Position numbers and translations under genes: made by a program. A DNA stretch of 64,000 bases from UBA4742 sp963785815. GTDB taxonomy: Bacteria > Actinomycetota > Acidimicrobiia > Acidimicrobiales > Acidimicrobilacustridaceae. The notes under the pieces are model-generated. The model ran no database searches and was not told the origin of the DNA. It saw only the letters and a list, made by a program, of their open reading frames with translations. Location of the stretch: the NCBI GenBank assembly GCA_963785815.1, contig CAWAWN010000003.1:496001-560000 (forward strand). Reading direction: 5' to 3'. Of this stretch, positions 24,889 through 33,798 are shown piece after piece. The first letter of the stretch is position 1. Each line of letters begins with the position of its first letter.

Positions 24889-26232
24889 GTGTCCATGACC
24901 GACACCACCGATCAGGCGTTGAGCACCACCCTGCCGGTCGACCCGTTCACCGCGCTGGCGGTGAGCTTCGGGATGCTGCTCGGGGTGACCGACTTCGACG
25001 CCCTGGCCGCCAACCCCCGGGGCAAGCTGCGATTGCACAACGCCTGGCTGCACGGCCAGGGCGTGGTGTGGGGCTATCCCGTCACGCTGGACACCCCCAG
25101 CCGCGAGCTGCGGGTGGGCCCGGGCCTGGCCCTCGACGCCGTGGGCCACGAGCTGGCCCTGGGCGTGCTCTCGTGCGTCGACGTGGGCGCCTGGTACGAC
25201 ACCACCAGCCAGGACCCGACCTCGGGGCTGCCCCCGGTGGTCGATGGCACGGTCAGCTTCGACGCCCACGTCGTGGTCCGGTTCCAGGCCTGCCTGGCCC
25301 AGCCGGTGCCGGCCATGGCCTCCCCGTGTGCCGGCTCGGCCACCGACACCGCCTACTCACGGGTCAACGAGACGGTGGAGCTGCTGCTGAAGCCGGGCCT
25401 CGCCCCTCCCCGCGACCAAACCTTCGCCCGCGTCCGGGCCCTGTTCGGGCTGCCAGCCACCGGCCAGCCCGACGCCGAGGTGCAGGCCGCGCTGGCGCAG
25501 CTGGCCGGCCTGCCCTCGGCTGACCTGGCCCAGGGCTGGCTCGACGCGCTCCACGCCCTGGCCGCCGACGACGTGACCGACCTGGCCCCGCTCGGCCTCC
25601 AGTCTGGCCACGTGGGGTCATCGACCCTGTTCGCCCAGGACGAGCCGGTCGACGTGGTGCTGGCCGACCTGCCCGGGCTGACCCTGACGGTGGCCAACGA
25701 CGGCAGCCGCACGGCCTCCATCGCCCGCATCGACGCCAGCGTGCGGACCAGCCACATCCCGACCACCACGGTGACCGACCTGCTCACCGCCGCGGTCGAC
25801 ACCTCGGCCGCGGCCGGCGGGGGCGCGGCGCCCGACGCCGGCGGACCGCGCCTGGACCCCACCTGCGCCTGGGACGGCGACACGGCCGCCATCAGGGTGG
25901 TCGGCTCCCTGTTCGACGGCACCCTGGCCGAGGGGATCACGGTGCAGAGCTTCGACGCCTCGGCCGCCACCCCGCAGTGGGCGCCCCTGTCGTTCACGGC
26001 CTCGTTCGACCAACCCAGCCAGACCCTGACGGTGGACACCAACGCCTCGTCCGTCCTGTCCGACGGGGACTGGGTGCGCATCGTGGTGTGGGGCACGGGT
26101 GCCTCGCCGGTCCTGGGGCCGGGCTCCACGGCCAGCGACCCGCCGGTGGCGCTGGGCGGAGCGGTCGGCGGTCCGCCGGGCTCGGTCGGCCTGGGCCACG
26201 ACGTCGCCTTCATCCTCCAGAGGAGCGCGTGA
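24889..26232 (+). CDS. eCIS fibre- or baseplate-attached protein (unknown)
   Basis: The 447-residue product starts at GTG 24889, six bases after GAGGAG; the ATG at 24895 is too far from it. Residues ~10-100 contain GMLLGVTDFDALAANPRGKL, HNAWLHGQGVVWGYPVTLD, and LRVGPGLALDAVGHELALG, a module also found at the start of the next protein (GKFLRAxDLDQEQ, GVVSGFDV, LGVSPGLAVAPTGDVLYLP). The C-terminal third resembles an Ig-like strand domain (AAIRVVGSLFDGTLAEGITV, LTVDTNASSVLSDGDWVRIV). An exposed or distal structural role is inferred. The stop overlaps the next ATG (TGATG). Confidence 0.68.
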   Translation: MSMTDTTDQALSTTLPVDPFTALAVSFGMLLGVTDFDALAANPRGKLRLHNAWLHGQGVVWGYPVTLDTPSRELRVGPGLALDAVGHELALGVLSCVDVGAWYDTTSQDPTSGLPPVVDGTVSFDAHVVVRFQACLAQPVPAMASPCAGSATDTAYSRVNETVELLLKPGLAPPRDQTFARVRALFGLPATGQPDAEVQAALAQLAGLPSADLAQGWLDALHALAADDVTDLAPLGLQSGHVGSSTLFAQDEPVDVVLADLPGLTLTVANDGSRTASIARIDASVRTSHIPTTTVTDLLTAAVDTSAAAGGGAAPDAGGPRLDPTCAWDGDTAAIRVVGSLFDGTLAEGITVQSFDASAATPQWAPLSFTASFDQPSQTLTVDTNASSVLSDGDWVRIVVWGTGASPVLGPGSTASDPPVALGGAVGGPPGSVGLGHDVAFILQRSA

Positions 26233-29030
26233 TGACCATCTCAGACACCCAGGTCGACTCGGTCACCGGGCCGGTGGTGCTGACCGGCACCGCCGCGGGC
26301 TACGCGGTCGTCCCCGTGCCCACGCCCCTCACCTTCCTCAACTACTACGACGGCAAGTTCCTGCGCGCCTCGGACCTCGACCAGGAGCAGCTGGCCCAGC
26401 GGGCGCTGGTGCGCCTGTCGAACGTGGCCGGCGGGGCCGGCGTGGTGTCCGGGTTCGACGTGTCGTTGGGGTCCGGCGACACACTGGGGGTGTCGCCCGG
26501 CCTGGCCGTCGCCCCCACCGGCGACGTCCTCTACCTGCCCCAGGCCATCCGAGTGTCGGTGAGCGACCTGTTGGCGGCCATGACCGCTCCGGCCAGCGAC
26601 GCGGGGAACGGCTCGACGTCGGGCACCTCGGCGGGGTCCTTCGGCCCCTGCGCGCCGGCCAGCTCGACGGTGACGGTGGCCCCCACCCTGGGCAGCGACC
26701 TGTACCTCATCACCGTGGGCCTGATCGAGGGCCTGTGCGGGACCGACGAGGTGTTCGGGCGGCTGTGCGACGCGGCCTGCACCACGGCCACGGATCGACC
26801 GTGGCGCATCGACGGGGTGGTCATCGGGCTCGTGCCGCTGACCCTGGCGTCGCCCCTGGAGTCGTCGACCGCGGTGCCCCTGGGTCTCACCCACCTGCGG
26901 TCACGGGTGGCCTCGGCCTACTTCGCCGACGAGGAGGTGGCCGCCGGCTCGCTCATCTCCGGGCTCGGCCTGCACTCGTCGGTGTGGTGCGCAGGCGCCG
27001 CGGCGCTGAGCGGCTCGACGCTGGCGCTGGGGGTGCTGGCCCGATCGGGGACGACCACGTTGTTCGTGGACGAGTGGACGGCGCGGCGCGAGCGCATCGA
27101 GACCACCCCCCGCCGGTACTGGGCCGGCCACATGGCCATGCGGCCGTGGGACGTGCTGCTGGCCCAGATCCTGCAGTTCCAGTGCCAGCTGCGCGACGTG
27201 CTGGCCAACGCCCCCAGCCCCGGCACCGGACCCGACCCATGCGCGTCGGCCATCGATCTGCTCAGCCAGTCGACCCACCTGATCGAGCGCATCACCGCCG
27301 AACGGCCGGCACCGGAGCCGCCGGCTCCCGCCCCGCCTTCGCCCACGCCGGCCCCCGAGCCGAACCCACCGCCCAAACCCGTCGTCGGGGCCGACGCGCC
27401 GACCGAGAAGGCCGCGTCGACCGAGAAGGCCGCGCCGGCCGAGAAGTCGGTGGCGAAGAAGTCGGCGGCGAAGAAGGCCGCACCGGCCAGGAAGTCAGCC
27501 GCGAAGACGTCGGCGGCGAAGAAGTCGGTGGCGAAGAAGTCGGTGGCGAAGAAGTCGGCGGCGAAGAAGTCGGCCACCAGGAACGCGAGGGCCAAGAAGG
27601 CACCGGCCAAGCGACGCCCGGTCCGGGCCGCGGCCGCCAACCCCCGCGTGTCGGCCACCGTGCAGCCGCCCTCGGCAGGAGGGGCCGACGCCGAGCTCGT
27701 CATCTCCGACGTGCTCACCGAGGCCATCAAGTTGTACCGCAAGAACGTGGCCGACGTGATCGCCGGCGAGGCCGCGGCCTCCGACCGCATCCTCATCGAT
27801 GGCGGCATCGTGGAGCTCCCGCCGGCGGGCTACCTGCCGGTGGACCTCACCGGCGTGGTCGACGTGCCCACCCAGGTCCAGCGACTGCTGGGTCCTGGCC
27901 TCGACCTGCGCTTCTGCACGATGCGCCACGACCAGGCCGGTTTCGAGGTGCGCAAGGCCCAGGACCTCGACCGCATCTCGATGCTGGTGGGGATCGACGA
28001 TCCGACGGCCAAGCCCCAGGTCGACATCCTGGTGCCCGACGCCACCTGGTCGACGGCGACCACCACACCCCCGAGCCCGACCCCCTCGCCCGCGCCGAAG
28101 CCGTCGCCGTTCCGCATGGGTGGTGCCGAGACCGAGGCCAACTGGGTGGTCCCGCACCCGTTGCGGCCCACGCCCGCCACCGATCCGACCACGCCCACCC
28201 TGGTCCCCACGCTCGACTGGGTTCTGTTCCGCCGCCGCAGCGACCTGGACTGCGGGACGGTCATGCCGGTGACGCCCCCCGTGGTCGTGACCGTGTGGGA
28301 CCTGCAGGTCGAGAGCCAGGAGCTGGCCACCAGGGACTGGGGCTTCCTGACCACCGAACCGCTGGAGGTCGAGCGGGTGCGGTGGAGGGAGGTGGGCCAG
28401 GCCACGTTCACCGCCGGCACGGCCGACCTGGTGACCACCGCGGCCCAGCTGGCGGACTGGGACACCTCCGGGGTGGGGCCCCTGCTGACCGGCGCCGGGT
28501 ATGCGGCCTCGACCGGTACGGATCCCGAGGGCGTGGCCCGGGCCAAGGTGGTGGTGAAGGTCCTCGGCCTGAAGGCGCCCAAGGGCACGACCGCCGAGTA
28601 CGTGGACTTCTCGGCCGTGACCCCACCCAGCGGCTCCGACGCCGACATCTACCTGGTCACCTTCCCCGAGCCGGCACCGACCGAGTGCTTCGACGTGTGG
28701 ATCCTGAACATGGACCAGGCCGAGCAGTACAACCAGGCCATCGCCAACGGCGACCCGACGGTGGCCAACGACCTGCAGAACAGCGTGACGCCCATCCACA
28801 TCGACGTGGTCGACGGCACGCCGAACGCCGACGAGCTGGCCACGGTGAGCCTGCCCCGCTACTACACCGCCTTCGGCTGGGCCACGCCCAACTGGGGCTC
28901 CCAGGGAACCAACCTGGCGGATTCGCAGCGCTGGATGCAGGCGCTCACCGGGGTGCAGGTGCAGACCGTGAACTTCGATCCGGCGGCCTCCTGCCCGGCG
29001 CGGCTCTGGATCATCCCCAACCCGGGGTGA
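26232..29030 (+). CDS. eCIS fibre-like protein with histone-H1-like Lys/Ala repeat
   Basis: The 932-residue product has three parts. Residues ~1-360 contain the YYDGKFLRASDLDQEQ and GVVSGFDVSLGSGDTLGVSP module seen in phage and eCIS baseplate-attached proteins, followed by several strand-rich stretches with Cys (SLISGLGLHSSVWCAGAAAL). Residues ~391-466 are a basic, low-complexity block of (S/A)AKK-type repeats such as AEKSVAKKSAAKKAAPARKS. Residues ~480-932 are a strand-rich C-terminal part. The basic block resembles the tails of actinobacterial HupB and histone H1 and could bind DNA, RNA or an acidic surface. It is the only such block in the particle cluster. Function not established. Confidence 0.72.
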   Translation: MTISDTQVDSVTGPVVLTGTAAGYAVVPVPTPLTFLNYYDGKFLRASDLDQEQLAQRALVRLSNVAGGAGVVSGFDVSLGSGDTLGVSPGLAVAPTGDVLYLPQAIRVSVSDLLAAMTAPASDAGNGSTSGTSAGSFGPCAPASSTVTVAPTLGSDLYLITVGLIEGLCGTDEVFGRLCDAACTTATDRPWRIDGVVIGLVPLTLASPLESSTAVPLGLTHLRSRVASAYFADEEVAAGSLISGLGLHSSVWCAGAAALSGSTLALGVLARSGTTTLFVDEWTARRERIETTPRRYWAGHMAMRPWDVLLAQILQFQCQLRDVLANAPSPGTGPDPCASAIDLLSQSTHLIERITAERPAPEPPAPAPPSPTPAPEPNPPPKPVVGADAPTEKAASTEKAAPAEKSVAKKSAAKKAAPARKSAAKTSAAKKSVAKKSVAKKSAAKKSATRNARAKKAPAKRRPVRAAAANPRVSATVQPPSAGGADAELVISDVLTEAIKLYRKNVADVIAGEAAASDRILIDGGIVELPPAGYLPVDLTGVVDVPTQVQRLLGPGLDLRFCTMRHDQAGFEVRKAQDLDRISMLVGIDDPTAKPQVDILVPDATWSTATTTPPSPTPSPAPKPSPFRMGGAETEANWVVPHPLRPTPATDPTTPTLVPTLDWVLFRRRSDLDCGTVMPVTPPVVVTVWDLQVESQELATRDWGFLTTEPLEVERVRWREVGQATFTAGTADLVTTAAQLADWDTSGVGPLLTGAGYAASTGTDPEGVARAKVVVKVLGLKAPKGTTAEYVDFSAVTPPSGSDADIYLVTFPEPAPTECFDVWILNMDQAEQYNQAIANGDPTVANDLQNSVTPIHIDVVDGTPNADELATVSLPRYYTAFGWATPNWGSQGTNLADSQRWMQALTGVQVQTVNFDPAASCPARLWIIPNPG
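27441..27572. repeat. Degenerate 15-bp tandem repeat encoding the AKKS(A/V) block
   Basis: The unit GAAGAAGTCGGTGGC and its GTCGGCGGC variant recur in frame about eight times within the fibre-like gene. Each unit encodes KKSVA or KKSAA. Such slippage-prone arrays can change length between strains. Confidence 0.75.
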
Positions 29031-29042
29031 CGGGGACAGCCG

Positions 29043-32000
29043 ATGGGAGCAGTCGACCACGCCGGCGATAACGAGACCCGGACCGACCACGACGTCGGCA
29101 CGCGCCCCGACGTCGCCGGTGACCAGGGCGGGGCGTCCACTCCGACCCAGCCCGGCCCGGCCGCTCCGACCGCCTCGTCGCTGGGCCAGCAGCAGGTGCA
29201 GCGGCGGGCCACCGTGGGCGCGGCCGACGACCCGGCCGAGCACGAGGCCGACCGCACCGCCGACCGCATCATGCGCATGGCCGCGCCCGAACAGGACCGA
29301 CCGACCAAGGTCCCGGCGTCCGCGCCCGGATCGGGAGGGTCCGGCGCCCCGGCCGGTGCGGGAGGTCCCGGCAAGTCTCCGGCCGTGCCCCCGCCTCAGC
29401 CGGCGCCGGCTCCGGCCGCGGCGGCCGCGCCCGTGGCGGCACCTGCACCAGCCGGCCCGAAGCCGGCGGCCGGGGCCGCGCCCGCGCCAGCCGGCCCCGA
29501 ACCGGCGCCCGGCGCCGCGCCCGCGACCACCCCGGCCGGTCCCGCGCCGGGTTCGACGCCGCCACCCAAGGCACCCGACCACACCCGTCGGGCGGCGCCG
29601 GCCCCGGCGGACGGTGGCGGCGCCGGTGAGGAGGTCAAGCCCGCCCGTGGCGGCGGGCCGTCGGCACCGGCACCACCCGTGCCCGACGAGACCCAGAAGT
29701 ACCTCGACCGCTCGGCCGGGGGCGGCGTGCCGCTGCCCGAGGAGGCCCGGCGCTACTTCGAGACCCGCTTCAAGGCCGACTTCACCGCCGTGCGCATCCA
29801 CGACGACGACGCCGCCGACCGGGCGGCCAAGTCGCTGGCCGCGACGGCCTTCACCCGGGGCAACGACATCTACTTCTCGGCCGGTGCCTTCGACCCGGTC
29901 ACCGAACCTGGCCGCAGGCTGCTGGCCCACGAGCTGACGCATGTGGTGCAACAGGCGCCGGGGATCAACCGCAAGGTGGCGCCCGGCGGCGGGGGCGCGG
30001 TGCGTCGGGCCAAGGGCGACAAGGCGGCGGACAAGGCCGACGCCGACGCGGGCTCGAAGAAGAACAAGTCAGCCACCAGCTTCACCAACCCCGACGACAT
30101 CGACCCGGTGGACAAGGAGAAGGCGGCCAAGGCACCCAAGGGCAAGATCGAGCCGGGGGGGCTGACCCTCGACGCCGTCTACGTGCCGGCCTTCAAGGTG
30201 CCGTTCCACCCCGGGGCCATCACCTGGGTGCCGGACGTCGATCGCAAGGGCACCCACACCGAGGCGTGGGAGGGCGCGGCCAGCAAGAAGTTGGGGCCGC
30301 GGGTCACGACTCGAGCCAAGGACGTGGACAAGAAGCAGGTGGCGCCGCCCTACTACCTGCAGTGGAACGGGGGGAAGAAGCCCTATCTGGCCTTCGGGGC
30401 GCCCGAGGACATCGGGACGCTTCTGTCCCACCTGTCGTGGGACAAGGGTGGGACCGAGCACAGCTACCAGATCGACCACCGCAAGGAGCTCCAGCTGGGC
30501 GGGGACGAGGCCGACCCGGCCAACATGTGGCTGCTGGACTCGGCGCTCAACCAGAGCTCGGGCGGCACCATCGGCAGCGGCATCCGCTCCGACGTCAACG
30601 CCTTCCTCGACCTGGCCGGGCCCTACCTGGCCAAGGCACCGTCGAGTTGGGCCACCCTCCCCAAGCTCGGCTACGCGGTCAAGTTCGGCGAGGCCCGCGC
30701 CGGTCCGCCGCCCCATCGCGCCTCGGCCTCCAAGGCGTTCGCCAAGGGCTCCTACAAGCCGAGCACCGACTCGTGGACGCTCGAGGAGCTCGACGCCCCC
30801 AAGGCCGTGGCCCCCCTCACCAAGATGACGCCTGAGAACCGCAAGAAGGTGAGCGGCACCAGCGAGCTGCTGTCCATCACCACCCGACGGGGCGGCGGCT
30901 CGACCGCATCGCTGCCCTTCGACGCCAGCAGCGGGGCGATCAACACCAAGTCGCTGTTCACCGGCCGGGGCTTCATGCCCGTGTCGGGCACCTACACGGC
31001 CAAGGGCCCCAACACCGAGTCGGGCAAGCAGGTGGGTGACATCACGTTCACCTTCTTCAAGAACAACGCCCACCTCAAGGAGCGCTCACCCACCTTCCCG
31101 ATCATGTCGGTGGCCGGCGTGGAGTACGGCGGGATGATCGACACCCGCGACGTGCGCAAGCTGGCGCTGGAGCTCAAGCACGCCAGCCGGATCGACTTCG
31201 CCGAGCTGGACCTGGATTTCAGCCGCGGCCTGGTTGGGCGGGGCGTGGTGCCCAAGCCCACCATCAAGCTGCTCGAGCGGGTGCAGATCGCGGTGCTGCT
31301 CGACGGCGATGACGTCGGCCTCGAAGCCAGCATCGCCGCCGGCGACATCTCCCTGCCGGGACCGTTCAAGGTCAAGGGCGGGGTCATCACCCTGAGCGCC
31401 TCGGCGGCGGGGTTCGGGGTGACGGGCGACATCGACTTCGAGATCGAGAAGTTGGCGAAGGGCAAGATCGGCGCCGGCAGCTCGCCGGCCACCGGTCCCG
31501 GCCTGTCGATGACCGGCAGCCTGGACTTCGACACGAAGATGTTCACCAAGGCCCACCTCGGCTTGTCCTACACCGAGGGCAAGTGGGGGGTCACCGGGCA
31601 GCTGGCGGTCGGCCCGGACAAGATCAAGGGGATCAAGAGCGCGTCGGCGTCGGTCACGGTGGACGACGACAAGGTCGACGCCACCGGTGAGCTCGAGTCG
31701 TCCATCAAGGGCGTCGAGAAGGGCAAGGTCGGTTTCAAGTACGACCCGGCCGAGGGCATGGCCGTCACCGGCGAGATCACGCTGGGCAAGCTGCCCGGGC
31801 TCAAGGGCGGCACGCTGGCCGCCACCGTCAAGGAGGGCAAGGAGGGATGGACCCTCTCGGGCGCGGTGACCATCCAGCCCGACGTGCCGGGCGTCGACGG
31901 CGACGTCACCGGCACCTACGACGACGGCGCCTTCCTGGTCGAGGCCAACCTGTCCTACGCCAAGGGAATGGCCAAGGGGTCGGTGCGGGTCGGGCTGACC

Positions 32001-32867
32001 AACCAGGAGGTGGGGCCCGACAACAAGCCGGCCGGCCCGCCCAAGGACTCGCTGCTGGTCTACGGCGGCGGCGAGGTCACCCTCACCATCACCCCGTGGT
32101 TGCAGGGCACGGTCGGCCTGCAGCTCAAGCGGGACGGCTCCATCGAGGTGAAGGGCAAGGTGGCGCTGCCCGACCACTTCGACGTCTTCCCTGAGAAGAA
32201 GGTCGAGAAGCGCATCTTCTCCATCGGCATCGACATCCCCATCGTGGGGGTGGCGGTGGCCGGCCAGCGCATCGGCATCTTCGCCACCATCAAGGGCGGC
32301 CTCGACATCGAGGCCGGCTTCGGCCCGGGCCAGCTGCGCGACCTGGGCCTGGAGGTCGTCTACAACCCCGACCACGAGGACGACACCCGGGTGACCGGCA
32401 CCGCCACCTTCGCCATCCCGGCCCACGCCGGCCTGAAGCTGTTCGTGGACGGCGGCATCGGGGTCGGCATCCCGGTGGTGAGCGCCACCGCCGGCGTCGA
32501 GATCTTCGGCGAGCTGGGCCTGGCCGGTGAGGCCAGCGCCTCGGCCAAGATCGAGTGGACCCCTGGCCGGGGCGTGGTGCTCGACGCCAAGGGCGAGCTG
32601 ATGGTGGAGCCCAAGTTCAAGTTCGGCATCGACGCCTTCGTCGACGTCAGCGCCGACCTGCTCATCGACACCATCGAGCTGTACCACCACGTCTGGCACC
32701 TGGCCGCCTTCGAGTACGGCTCGGGTCTGCGCTTCGGCATGTCCTTCCCCATCCACTACGAGGAGTCCAAGCCCTTCGAGCTGGCCTTCGACCAGGTGCA
32801 GTGGACCTATCCCCACATCGACCCCGGCGAACTGCTGGGCGGGCTGATGAAGCAGCTCGTCGGCTGA
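29043..32867 (+). CDS. Large DUF4157 (eCIS core domain) protein with HNH-like motif; candidate cargo
   Basis: The 1274-residue product has a Pro/Ala/Gly-rich N-terminal 200 residues containing DDPAEHEADRTADRIMRM, a signature shared by DUF4157 proteins. The DUF4157 domain follows (about residues 219-300): GVPLPEEARRYFETRFKADF, AVRIHDDDAADRAAKSLAAT, AFTRGNDIYFSAGAF and the LLAHELTHVVQQ metallopeptidase-like helix (HExxH). Residues ~473-505 read QIDHRKELQLGGDEADPANM then WLLDSALNQSSGG, an HNH-endonuclease-like core (DH, then GG, then N). The last ~750 residues are repetitive beta strands, possibly a solenoid or shell. DUF4157 marks eCIS-linked toxins and scaffolds. ATG 29043 follows GGGGA. It is the last large gene of the cluster. 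Confidence 0.8.
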   Translation: MGAVDHAGDNETRTDHDVGTRPDVAGDQGGASTPTQPGPAAPTASSLGQQQVQRRATVGAADDPAEHEADRTADRIMRMAAPEQDRPTKVPASAPGSGGSGAPAGAGGPGKSPAVPPPQPAPAPAAAAAPVAAPAPAGPKPAAGAAPAPAGPEPAPGAAPATTPAGPAPGSTPPPKAPDHTRRAAPAPADGGGAGEEVKPARGGGPSAPAPPVPDETQKYLDRSAGGGVPLPEEARRYFETRFKADFTAVRIHDDDAADRAAKSLAATAFTRGNDIYFSAGAFDPVTEPGRRLLAHELTHVVQQAPGINRKVAPGGGGAVRRAKGDKAADKADADAGSKKNKSATSFTNPDDIDPVDKEKAAKAPKGKIEPGGLTLDAVYVPAFKVPFHPGAITWVPDVDRKGTHTEAWEGAASKKLGPRVTTRAKDVDKKQVAPPYYLQWNGGKKPYLAFGAPEDIGTLLSHLSWDKGGTEHSYQIDHRKELQLGGDEADPANMWLLDSALNQSSGGTIGSGIRSDVNAFLDLAGPYLAKAPSSWATLPKLGYAVKFGEARAGPPPHRASASKAFAKGSYKPSTDSWTLEELDAPKAVAPLTKMTPENRKKVSGTSELLSITTRRGGGSTASLPFDASSGAINTKSLFTGRGFMPVSGTYTAKGPNTESGKQVGDITFTFFKNNAHLKERSPTFPIMSVAGVEYGGMIDTRDVRKLALELKHASRIDFAELDLDFSRGLVGRGVVPKPTIKLLERVQIAVLLDGDDVGLEASIAAGDISLPGPFKVKGGVITLSASAAGFGVTGDIDFEIEKLAKGKIGAGSSPATGPGLSMTGSLDFDTKMFTKAHLGLSYTEGKWGVTGQLAVGPDKIKGIKSASASVTVDDDKVDATGELESSIKGVEKGKVGFKYDPAEGMAVTGEITLGKLPGLKGGTLAATVKEGKEGWTLSGAVTIQPDVPGVDGDVTGTYDDGAFLVEANLSYAKGMAKGSVRVGLTNQEVGPDNKPAGPPKDSLLVYGGGEVTLTITPWLQGTVGLQLKRDGSIEVKGKVALPDHFDVFPEKKVEKRIFSIGIDIPIVGVAVAGQRIGIFATIKGGLDIEAGFGPGQLRDLGLEVVYNPDHEDDTRVTGTATFAIPAHAGLKLFVDGGIGVGIPVVSATAGVEIFGELGLAGEASASAKIEWTPGRGVVLDAKGELMVEPKFKFGIDAFVDVSADLLIDTIELYHHVWHLAAFEYGSGLRFGMSFPIHYEESKPFELAFDQVQWTYPHIDPGELLGGLMKQLVG

Positions 32868-32890
32868 CCCCGCACGCGACAGGAGCCACC

Positions 32891-33685
32891 ATGACCACGT
32901 CCCTGACCGAGTCCGCGGCCAAGCCCCTGGTGAACCGGGGCGCGTTGCGCCACGCCTCCGGCGACCTGGTCGGGGCCGAGGCCGACTACCGCGCCGCCAT
33001 CGAAGCCGATCCCGCCAACGCCACCGCACACGCCAACCTGGGCTACCTGCTGGCCTGCCTCGATCGCCACGCCGAGGCCATGGACGTCGACCTGGTGGCC
33101 ATCGCCCTCGAACCCGAGCGCTCGGCGCCCTGGGCGCACCTGGGCATGTCGCAGGTGGCGTCGGGCGACCCGGACGCGGGCCTGGTGTCGTTGGCCCGAG
33201 CCGTGCGCCTGGACGTCGACAACCACTTCGCCTGGGACGCCATGGGTCGGACCCTGCTGGCCCTGGGTCGGGTGGCCGAGGCCGAGTCGGCGTGGCGCTC
33301 AGGCGTGGTGGCCGCGCCCGACGACGTCGACCTGCTCATCGCCTGGGCCGCGGCGCTGGTCATGTTGGACCAAACCGCCGAGGCGGCCGCCGCCCTGCGT
33401 CGGGCGGTGGGCACCGATCCGTCGTCGGCCCGGGCCTGGGTGCAGCTGGGCGCGGTCTGCCTGGTGCGCCAGGACCACGGCTCGGCCGGCGAGGCCCTGC
33501 TCACCGCCCTCGACCTCGATCCCGACAACCCCGAGGCCCGCTACCACCTGGCGCTGCTGCACTGCGTGGTGGGGGCCACCGACGAGGCCCGCCAGGAGCT
33601 GGCCGTGCTGGCGGCGCCGGGTTCGCGCACCCCGTTCGCCGACGAGGCCGCCGCTCTGCTCGACCTGCTCGATCGACGTCAGTAG
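32891..33685 (+). CDS. TPR-repeat protein next to the candidate cargo
   Basis: The 264-residue product consists of about six tetratricopeptide repeats with the classic spacing of W, LG, Y/A, F and P (for example GDLVGAEADYRAAIEADPAN, ATAHANLGYLLACLDRHAEA, ARAWVQLGAVCLVRQDHGSA). TPR proteins bind peptides or proteins. AGGAG lies before ATG 32891, and the gap from the DUF4157 gene is 23 bases, so the two are probably co-transcribed. Chaperone, adaptor or immunity roles are possible; none is shown by sequence. No signal peptide or membrane segment. Confidence 0.8.
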   Translation: MTTSLTESAAKPLVNRGALRHASGDLVGAEADYRAAIEADPANATAHANLGYLLACLDRHAEAMDVDLVAIALEPERSAPWAHLGMSQVASGDPDAGLVSLARAVRLDVDNHFAWDAMGRTLLALGRVAEAESAWRSGVVAAPDDVDLLIAWAAALVMLDQTAEAAAALRRAVGTDPSSARAWVQLGAVCLVRQDHGSAGEALLTALDLDPDNPEARYHLALLHCVVGATDEARQELAVLAAPGSRTPFADEAAALLDLLDRRQ

Positions 33686-33798
33686 CCGCCATGCCAAGCC
33701 CCTGAGCGCCGTCGGAGCCAGCCCGAGGTTGTCACACCCCCTTCGTAGCCTGGAGGGGTTACGACGGTTCGGCGTTCCGCGGCGGAGGTGGCGGTGTG

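Noticed and set aside
3166..33685. Interpretation of the cluster as a prophage
   Set aside because: No capsid, terminase, portal, integrase, holin or att-like direct repeat was found; DUF4255, the AAA+ ATPase and DUF4157 are eCIS hallmarks.
33729..33751. TTGTCA and TAGCCT as a promoter for the DUF222-HNH gene
   Set aside because: The spacing is 11 bases, too short for a normal sigma factor; the region may still hold a promoter, but not this pair.
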